A stretch of 64,000 bases of DNA from Gemmatimonadota bacterium. Its GTDB lineage: Bacteria > Gemmatimonadota > Gemmatimonadetes > Longimicrobiales > Gaopeijiaceae. Location: positions 62,001-126,000 of the forward strand of contig VXQO01000117.1 of NCBI GenBank assembly GCA_009838975.1, read 5' to 3'. The translations under genes were made by a program, and so were the position numbers. The notes beneath the pieces are model-generated. The model was not told where the DNA came from. It saw only the letters and a program-made list of their open reading frames with translations, and made no database searches. This document shows positions 59,428-64,000 of this stretch, piece after piece. How positions within the stretch are numbered: position 1 is the first letter of the stretch; the number at the start of each line of letters is the position of its first letter.

Positions 59428-59461
59428 AACGCCCCGCCGGCCACCCGGCCGGCGGGGCGTT
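59428..59461 (-). terminator. 15-base-pair GC hairpin downstream of tonB
   Basis: AACGCCCCGCCGGCC and GGCCGGCGGGGCGTT enclose an ACCC tetraloop, 25-58 bases after the tonB stop. It shares 11 bases of each arm with the hairpin after the TonB-domain copy. The very stable stem should terminate or stabilise the exbB-exbD-exbD-tonB message. Confidence 0.65.
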
Positions 59462-59485
59462 GCCCGCGCGCAGCGAGCGACTGCG

Positions 59486-60166
59486 TCAGTTGGTCCTGAA
59501 GGTAATCGGAAACGCGACCCAGACCGGTACAGCATTGTCGCGGTTCAACGCCGGAGTGAACCTGAAGACCGGTGCCACCCGCAACGCCGCGTCGTCAAGG
59601 GCCTGGTGGCCCGAACTTGTGTGCACCCGCTGGTTCTGCACTATGCCCGTCTCGTCGATGAAGAACCAGACCTGGACGGTTCCGCCGATCCCCGCGTCGC
59701 GGAGCAGCGGCGGGTATTCCCGCTCCAGGGCCCTCACGATCTCGTTGTCGTTGATACGGTCCGGAGCGACGGTGTACGGCGTGAACGCCGGCGCAGCCGA
59801 GATGTCGGTCTCCACTTCGTCCGGAGGAGGAGGAAGGTTCTCGACCGGGTTCTCGTCGAAGGTCACCGGCGCGATCGTGATGTCCTCGTCGATCGTGGCG
59901 GTCGCCACCACCGGGGTGGCCGGCCGTGCGATGGCCTCGGGCGGAGGAGGAATCTCGACCTCGGGCGGAATGTCGATCATTTCGATCTCTTCCATGCTGA
60001 AGCTGACATCGTCCGGCTCACCGAAGTCCAGAAACGCGAAGAAGACGAAGTGGAGGACCGTGGCGGTGATCATCGATCCCCAGAACCAGGTCGAGAATGA
60101 ACTCTTGAAGCGGTCGTTCGCGGTCTCGGTTACCAGGGATTGCTGTTGGATTTCTTGCTCGTTCAT
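59486..60166 (-). CDS. tonB: TonB family energy transducer
   Basis: The protein has 226 residues. A cytoplasmic N-terminus is followed by one transmembrane helix (residues about 28-48, WFWGSMITATVLHFVFFAFL). A proline-rich periplasmic linker (IPPEVEIPPPPEAIARP, NLPPPPDEV) leads to the TonB C-terminal domain (residues 140-226) with YPPLLRDAGIGGTVQVWFFIDETG. The start overlaps the second exbD stop by four bases (ATGA). It links the inner-membrane ExbB-ExbD motor to the SusC receptors. A strong hairpin follows. Confidence 0.92.
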   Translation of the reverse strand: MNEQEIQQQSLVTETANDRFKSSFSTWFWGSMITATVLHFVFFAFLDFGEPDDVSFSMEEIEMIDIPPEVEIPPPPEAIARPATPVVATATIDEDITIAPVTFDENPVENLPPPPDEVETDISAAPAFTPYTVAPDRINDNEIVRALEREYPPLLRDAGIGGTVQVWFFIDETGIVQNQRVHTSSGHQALDDAALRVAPVFRFTPALNRDNAVPVWVAFPITFRTN

Positions 60167-60609
60167 CGTCTCTCCCTCGTCATGTCCTGTTCCAGCTCGG
60201 TCGCAAAAACGACCCGGAGAAGTCCCGCCGCCACCAGTTCCTGCTGTACGGCGTCAATGTAGAGGTATGGTGCGGCCCGGTCGGATCGGATCGAGACCAG
60301 CAGTTCGCGATTGCTCGCGTACATGGGCCTGATGAGATCGCTGACTTCCTCCATGGGAATGGGCAGGTCGTTGATGTAGACGTCGCCGTTCGACTCGACC
60401 CAGATGTTCTGAATGTTCTTCTGCTTCTGATCCATCTTCTCGGTGGCCGCCGCCTGCGTCCACTCGATGGGCCGGTTCCGGTCCTTCTGGAAGACCGTCG
60501 AGACCATGAAGAAGATCAGAAGCAGGAAGGCGATGTCCGCCATCGAAGAAGAGGGGATCTCCTGTGATGCCTTGGACTTCCGTTCCAGTCCTCCTCCGCC
60601 TTTGACCAT
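60163..60609 (-). CDS. exbD: ExbD/TolR-like biopolymer transport protein
   Basis: The protein has 148 residues. The N-terminal SKASQEIPSSSMADIAFLLLIFFMVSTVF contains the conserved membrane Asp25 of the ExbD proton channel. The periplasmic domain (SNGDVYINDLPIPMEEVSDLIRPM to the end) has the usual ExbD fold. It lies six bases after the first exbD, so this is a two-ExbD arrangement as in other Gemmatimonadota and Bacteroidota. The gene overlaps tonB. The two ExbD proteins may form a hetero-dimer. Confidence 0.92.
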   Translation of the reverse strand: MVKGGGGLERKSKASQEIPSSSMADIAFLLLIFFMVSTVFQKDRNRPIEWTQAAATEKMDQKQKNIQNIWVESNGDVYINDLPIPMEEVSDLIRPMYASNRELLVSIRSDRAAPYLYIDAVQQELVAAGLLRVVFATELEQDMTRERR

Positions 60610-60615
60610 TGGGCT

Positions 60616-61038
60616 CTACTCCAGGATTTGCAGCGAGATACGTTCGGAGCCCGCCGACTGGAGGGCGTCAAGGACATCGATCATGAAGCGGTAGGGCGCA
60701 TCGGGGTGCGTCTTGACCGCCGCGATCAGGTTCTCGTTCTGTGCCACGTCCTGTCGCCAGATGGCCTCCACATCGTCCGGCCGCACGGTCTGCTCCTGCT
60801 GGCTTTCACCCCGCCGAATGGTGACGGCGCCGGTGGGATTGATGAGGATATGGAGGATGTTCCTCTGGCTGACCTCCTGCGTCTCGCCCTGCTCGGGGAG
60901 CACGATCGCGAGCCCCTTGTCCTTCGGGAAGGTCGTCGTGACCAGGAAGAAGATGAGCAGAAGGAACGCGATATCGGCCATTGACGAGGATGGGATCTCG
61001 TCCGAGACCTTGGACTTCTTGCCGCCGAGAACCGCCAT
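60616..61038 (-). CDS. exbD: ExbD/TolR-like biopolymer transport protein, first copy
   Basis: The protein has 140 residues. The start at 61038 follows CGGGAGAAG. KSKVSDEIPSSSMADIAFLLLIFFLVTTTF carries the conserved membrane Asp22, and the periplasmic domain includes NILHILINPTGAVTIRRGE. It is about equally close to the second copy and to other ExbD proteins, so the duplication is old. It is separated from exbB by 100 bases containing a hairpin (61103-61121). Confidence 0.92.
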   Translation of the reverse strand: MAVLGGKKSKVSDEIPSSSMADIAFLLLIFFLVTTTFPKDKGLAIVLPEQGETQEVSQRNILHILINPTGAVTIRRGESQQEQTVRPDDVEAIWRQDVAQNENLIAAVKTHPDAPYRFMIDVLDALQSAGSERISLQILE

Positions 61039-61102
61039 GAGTGCTTCTCCCGTCCGTTGTTAACCCGACCCTTGGGGTCTTCTACCGCTTGTCGGGCCGG
61101 AA

Positions 61103-61121
61103 GGTTCCCCTGCCGGGAACC
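61103..61121 (-). other. hairpin in the exbB-exbD gap
   Basis: GGTTCCC-CTGCC-GGGAACC, a perfect 7-base stem with five-base loop, lies in the 100 bases between exbB and the first exbD. It has no T-tract on either side, so it is more likely a processing or stability element that lowers exbD relative to exbB than a full terminator. Confidence 0.4.
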
Positions 61122-61138
61122 CGCCACTGCCCGAACCA

Positions 61139-61798
61139 TCAGGATATTACCGTCAGTTTCCCTTCACGTTCAAGATCCCAGGCGATGTTCAGAATCTGCT
61201 GGGTGCTTTCCTCCATGTCGACGACCAGCTTGTCGATCCGCGACACGAAGTAATTGTATCCGATGTTGACGGGAATCGCGATCGTCAGTCCCGCCGCCGT
61301 GGTCAGTAGCGCCACCTTGATCCCGCCCGCCACCGTCGCCGGGTCGACGTCACCCTGCGCGGCGATGGAATCGAAGGCCAGGATCATCCCGGCAACCGTT
61401 CCGAGAAAGCCCATCAGCGGGGCCACGTTCGCGATGGTTGCCAGGACCACCAGGCCGCGCTCGAGGAAGCTGAGCTCGATCGCGCCCGTCGTCGACACGA
61501 CCTGCTCCAGTTCGCCCTTGCTCAGGGTCAGGTGTCTGATCCGGCGCAGCCCGGCCAGGAGGATGGCCGCGGCCGGGCCCGGGGTGGATGCCGCGATATC
61601 GGCGGCATCGTCCAGACGGCCGTCCATTGCCGCCTCTTCAACCTGCTCGATCACACTCACCGCGCTTCGGTGGGCGACCCACAGGGTCCAGGTCTTGGCG
61701 ATGATGACTCCAAGGCCGATCAGAGAACAGATGACGAGCGGGTACATCATCATGCCGCCGTCGGCAAAGAGTGTGAGAAGGTCGTAGCTGTTGCTCAC
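61139..61798 (-). CDS. exbB: ExbB/TolQ/MotA-family proton channel protein
   Basis: The protein has 219 residues, starting with GTG at 61798 behind GGAGC. Three transmembrane segments are visible (MMMYPLVICSLIGLGVIIAKTW, VVLATIANVAPLMGFLGTVAGMILAF and VALLTTAAGLTIAIPVNIGYNYF), with the conserved TxPLLG-like NVAPLMGFLGTVAGM motif and a cytoplasmic loop between them. It pairs with the ExbD proteins to drive TonB. It is the first gene of the exbB-exbD-exbD-tonB operon and has a well-formed promoter at 61846-61874. Confidence 0.93.
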   Translation of the reverse strand: MSNSYDLLTLFADGGMMMYPLVICSLIGLGVIIAKTWTLWVAHRSAVSVIEQVEEAAMDGRLDDAADIAASTPGPAAAILLAGLRRIRHLTLSKGELEQVVSTTGAIELSFLERGLVVLATIANVAPLMGFLGTVAGMILAFDSIAAQGDVDPATVAGGIKVALLTTAAGLTIAIPVNIGYNYFVSRIDKLVVDMEESTQQILNIAWDLEREGKLTVIS

Positions 61799-61845
61799 GG
61801 TCTGCTCCGTTTGAGCCGTGATCGATTGCGTGGGGAACCGGCGCC

Positions 61846-61874
61846 AATGTACGGCCTGAGCAGGTGCGCGTCAA
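61846..61874 (-). promoter_or_regulatory. sigma70 promoter of the exbB-exbD-exbD-tonB operon
   Basis: On the minus strand TTGACG (61874-61869) and TACATT (61851-61846) have a 17-base spacer, the best promoter match in the window. The leader to the GTG start is about 41 bases. It lies in the 155-base divergent region shared with the diadenylate cyclase gene. Confidence 0.6.
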
Positions 61875-61953
61875 CGATGGTGTGCGCGGGCACATCGTCG
61901 AACCGGCGTCCGGTTGGATTGACCCTTCCGCGGACTGTTACTGTTGAGGGATC

Positions 61954-62757
61954 ATGAACGGACTTCTGCGGCAACTGCAGTTCCTGAGTCCGGGATGGAA
62001 CGACCTCGTCGAGATCGTGATCGTCTCGGTGCTGATCTACAGGATCCTGCTGCTGATCCGGCAAACCCGCGCCATGCAGATGCTGTTCGGCATCCTGTTG
62101 CTGGCCGGGCTCTATCTCATGGCGGTGATCGCCGATTTCTCGCTGATCCGGCGGCTCATCGAGGCGCTTCTGCAGTATGGCGCGATCGCGGCCCTGGTGG
62201 TCTTCCAGCCCGAGATGCGCGCCGCCCTTGCTCGCCTCGGGCGTAGCCGGCTGGTCGGATTGCTGGCATCGGCACGCGAAGCGCGGCTGGTCGACCGGCT
62301 GGTCGAAGGCGTCGAACAGCTTTCGCAGGCCGGTGTCGGGGCGATCGTCGCGGTGCAGCGGGAGACGGGACTGCGGGAATACGCACAGACCGGGAGGAGC
62401 GTGGAAGCAGTTGTGTCCCCGGAGCTTCTCAGCACGATCTTCGCGCCGCAGTCACCTCTTCACGACGGCGCGGTGATCATTGTGGGCGACAGGATCAGGG
62501 CTGCTGCGGCCATCCTGCCGCTCACGCAGAATCCCGTCCGCGACCGCTCGCTCGGGACGCGCCACCGTGCAGCCATTGGTCTCAGCGAGGAGACCGACGC
62601 GGTCGTGATCGTGGTCAGCGAGGAGACGTCCCGCATCTCTGTCGCCTACGGCGGCAGCATCGATACGGGTGTGGACGCCGAGCGCCTGCGCCAACTGTTG
62701 GAGCGCACCCTGCCCAAGCCCGCCGGGTTGAGTCCGCCTCCGTACGAATCCGCCTGA
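61954..62757 (+). CDS. dacA: diadenylate cyclase, CdaA/DacA type
   Basis: The protein has 267 residues. The ATG at 61954 follows TGAGGGAT. Three N-terminal transmembrane helices (to about residue 75) precede the DAC domain with LHDGAVIIV (DGA motif) and GTRHRAAIGLSEETDAVVIVVSEETS (RHR motif). The enzyme makes cyclic di-AMP from two ATP at the inner face of the membrane. In many bacteria cdaA is followed by the regulator cdaR/ybbR and glmM; here the next gene is convergent ftsH, 16 bases away, so no CdaR partner is adjacent. Confidence 0.94.
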   Translation: MNGLLRQLQFLSPGWNDLVEIVIVSVLIYRILLLIRQTRAMQMLFGILLLAGLYLMAVIADFSLIRRLIEALLQYGAIAALVVFQPEMRAALARLGRSRLVGLLASAREARLVDRLVEGVEQLSQAGVGAIVAVQRETGLREYAQTGRSVEAVVSPELLSTIFAPQSPLHDGAVIIVGDRIRAAAAILPLTQNPVRDRSLGTRHRAAIGLSEETDAVVIVVSEETSRISVAYGGSIDTGVDAERLRQLLERTLPKPAGLSPPPYESA

Positions 62758-62773
62758 CCGGGAAGCGGGGGGG

Positions 62774-64000
62774 TCAGCCCGGCGACGGCAGCGGGTCTGC
62801 GCTTCCCAGGCCGGGACGGGGCTTCGCGGCAGGCTTGGCCGCGGCACCGGGCAGCTCCAGCGACCCCTGTTCAGAATCGAAATCGCTGGTCAGCGGAGCC
62901 AGCGCCTTCCCCTCGACGAGAAGCTGGATCTCGGACGCGTCGAGCGTTTCCCTTTCCAGCAGGGCATTCGCGATGTCGGCCAGCAGCTCGCGGTTCTCCT
63001 CGACGATCCCTCTCGCCCTGGAGTGCGCCTCGTCGAGGATCCGCTTGACCTCCTGGTCGACCTGGCGGGCGGTGAAATCGGAAACCTCCCTGCGCTGAAC
63101 CAGTTCGCGGCCCAGGAAGACTTCCTGCTCGCTGTCTCCCACCGCCATGAGGCCGATCCGGTCCGACATGCCGAAGCGGGTCACCATGCGCCGAGCCATC
63201 GCGGTGGCGCGCTCGATGTCGTTGCCCGCCCCCGTGGTGACCTTTTCGGGCCCGAACTCCAGCTCCTCCGCGACCCGGCCGCCGAAGAGCATCGCAAGCT
63301 GTCCGTTGAGCCAGTCCAGGGTGTGCGAGTGGCGGTCCTCCTCGGGGAGCGATGCCGTCAGCCCCAGGGCGCGTCCGCGGGGCACGATGGTCACCTTGTG
63401 GACGGGGTCGAGGCCGGGGACCTTCACCCCGATCACGACGTGTCCCGCTTCGTGGAAGGCGGTGAGCCGCCGCTCGGCGTCGGTCAGCACCATGCTCCGC
63501 CGTTCGGTTCCCAGCATGACCTTGTCCTTGGCCTGCTCGAAGTCCTCCATCGCCACGCGGTCGACCCCGCGACGCGCAGCAAAGAGGGCGGCCTCGTTGC
63601 AGATGTTGGACAGGTCGGCGCCGCTCAATCCGGGCGTCCCGCGGGCGACGAGGGACAACTCGACATCCTCCGCCAGGGGGAGCTTCTTCGCGTGGACACG
63701 CAGGATCCCTTCCCTGCCCTTGACGTCGGGCAGGTCGACCACGACCTGGCGGTCGAAGCGGCCGGGACGCAGGAGCGCGGGATCGAGGACGTCCGGGCGG
63801 TTGGTCGCCGCCAGCAGAATCACGCCCTCGTTGGCCTCGAAGCCGTCCATCTCCACCAGCAGCGCGTTGAGCGTCTGCTCGCGTTCGTCATGTCCGCCCC
63901 CGAGTCCGGCCCCCCGGTGCCGTCCGACGGCGTCGATCTCGTCGACGAAGATGATGCAGGGCGCGTGTGCCTTGCCCTGTTCGAAGAGATCGCGTACTCG
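62774..64000 (-). CDS. ftsH: FtsH ATP-dependent zinc metalloprotease, C-terminal part (cut by window edge)
   Basis: The gene enters from the right edge with frame [23 protein letters not shown] (Walker B) and continues through the second region of homology ([21 protein letters not shown]), the AAA lid, and the zinc site HEAGH with downstream Asp region. The 408 codons present lack the transmembrane part and Walker A. FtsH degrades damaged membrane and regulatory proteins. After the protease domain there is a 45-residue tail rich in Pro, Ala and Gly ([17 protein letters not shown]), as in many FtsH proteins. Confidence 0.97.
   Translation of the reverse strand, partial: RVRDLFEQGKAHAPCIIFVDEIDAVGRHRGAGLGGGHDEREQTLNALLVEMDGFEANEGVILLAATNRPDVLDPALLRPGRFDRQVVVDLPDVKGREGILRVHAKKLPLAEDVELSLVARGTPGLSGADLSNICNEAALFAARRGVDRVAMEDFEQAKDKVMLGTERRSMVLTDAERRLTAFHEAGHVVIGVKVPGLDPVHKVTIVPRGRALGLTASLPEEDRHSHTLDWLNGQLAMLFGGRVAEELEFGPEKVTTGAGNDIERATAMARRMVTRFGMSDRIGLMAVGDSEQEVFLGRELVQRREVSDFTARQVDQEVKRILDEAHSRARGIVEENRELLADIANALLERETLDASEIQLLVEGKALAPLTSDFDSEQGSLELPGAAAKPAAKPRPGLGSADPLPSPG

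Noticed and set aside
1-64000. tRNA, rRNA, CRISPR array, insertion sequence or prophage genes
   Set aside because: I looked on both strands and saw no cloverleaf with CCA-type end, no rRNA stretch, no regularly spaced direct repeats, no transposase or integrase and no phage structural protein. Small structured RNAs cannot be excluded without covariance-model searches.

Overview
This is a roughly 66-68% GC window that is almost entirely coding and mostly minus strand, with no RNA genes, no CRISPR array, no insertion sequence and no gene-free stretch above 300 bases. The gene content suggests a Gram-negative aerobe of the Gemmatimonadota type, perhaps a marine or sponge-associated lineage: SusC/SusD pairs outside an obvious Bacteroidota context, DUF1552/DUF1592 proteins, many exported serine hydrolases, beta-propeller lipoproteins and exported ankyrin proteins. 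The assignment is inferred from gene content, not from a marker phylogeny.

Layout. 1-11.7 kb: a cut-off class A beta-lactamase-like gene, then extracytoplasmic hydrolases (amidohydrolase, S9 peptidase, two gamma-glutamyltransferase-family proteins, a serine-hydrolase lipoprotein coupled to a cytoplasmic ankyrin gene) and a propeller lipoprotein whose start codon lies inside a palindromic operator-like element. 11.7-19.3 kb: a six-gene minus-strand operon, DUF1592 (two CxxCH motifs), DUF1552 (Tat), FmdB-like zinc ribbon, NHL-propeller lipoprotein, unknown exported His-rich protein, exported ankyrin protein. 19.4-20.8 kb: a lone three-part methyltransferase. 20.8-26.8 kb: SusC-SusD-serine hydrolase. 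27-34 kb: a PF20091-like hydrolase, a propeller lipoprotein, an N,N-dimethylformamidase-beta-like lipoprotein and a divergent DUF3500 lipoprotein. 34.1-38.9 kb: a second SusC-SusD pair and a Bor-like lipoprotein. 39.0-50.4 kb: a tandem duplication of a DUF1592-DUF1552-ankyrin cassette, two copies about 5.7 kb each. 50.6-64 kb: housekeeping genes, namely M28 peptidase, DUF3098-like protein, peptidase-MA protein, RluD-family pseudouridine synthase, type-2 isoleucyl-tRNA synthetase, purine nucleoside phosphorylase, a stand-alone TonB C-terminal domain, a YggS-like PLP protein, the tonB-exbD-exbD-exbB operon, diadenylate cyclase and a cut-off ftsH.

How it fits together. SusC/SusD receptors at two loci would be energised by the ExbB-ExbD-TonB machine at the right end, and the exported peptidases, amidohydrolases and serine hydrolases would process the imported substrates. 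The most unusual content is the thrice-present association of a putative di-haem protein (DUF1592), a Tat-exported DUF1552 protein and an exported ankyrin protein, which looks like an uncharacterised extracytoplasmic redox or enzyme complex. A palindromic element (ACTAAACA-N4-TGTTTAGT) occurs at three sites and may mark a small regulon.
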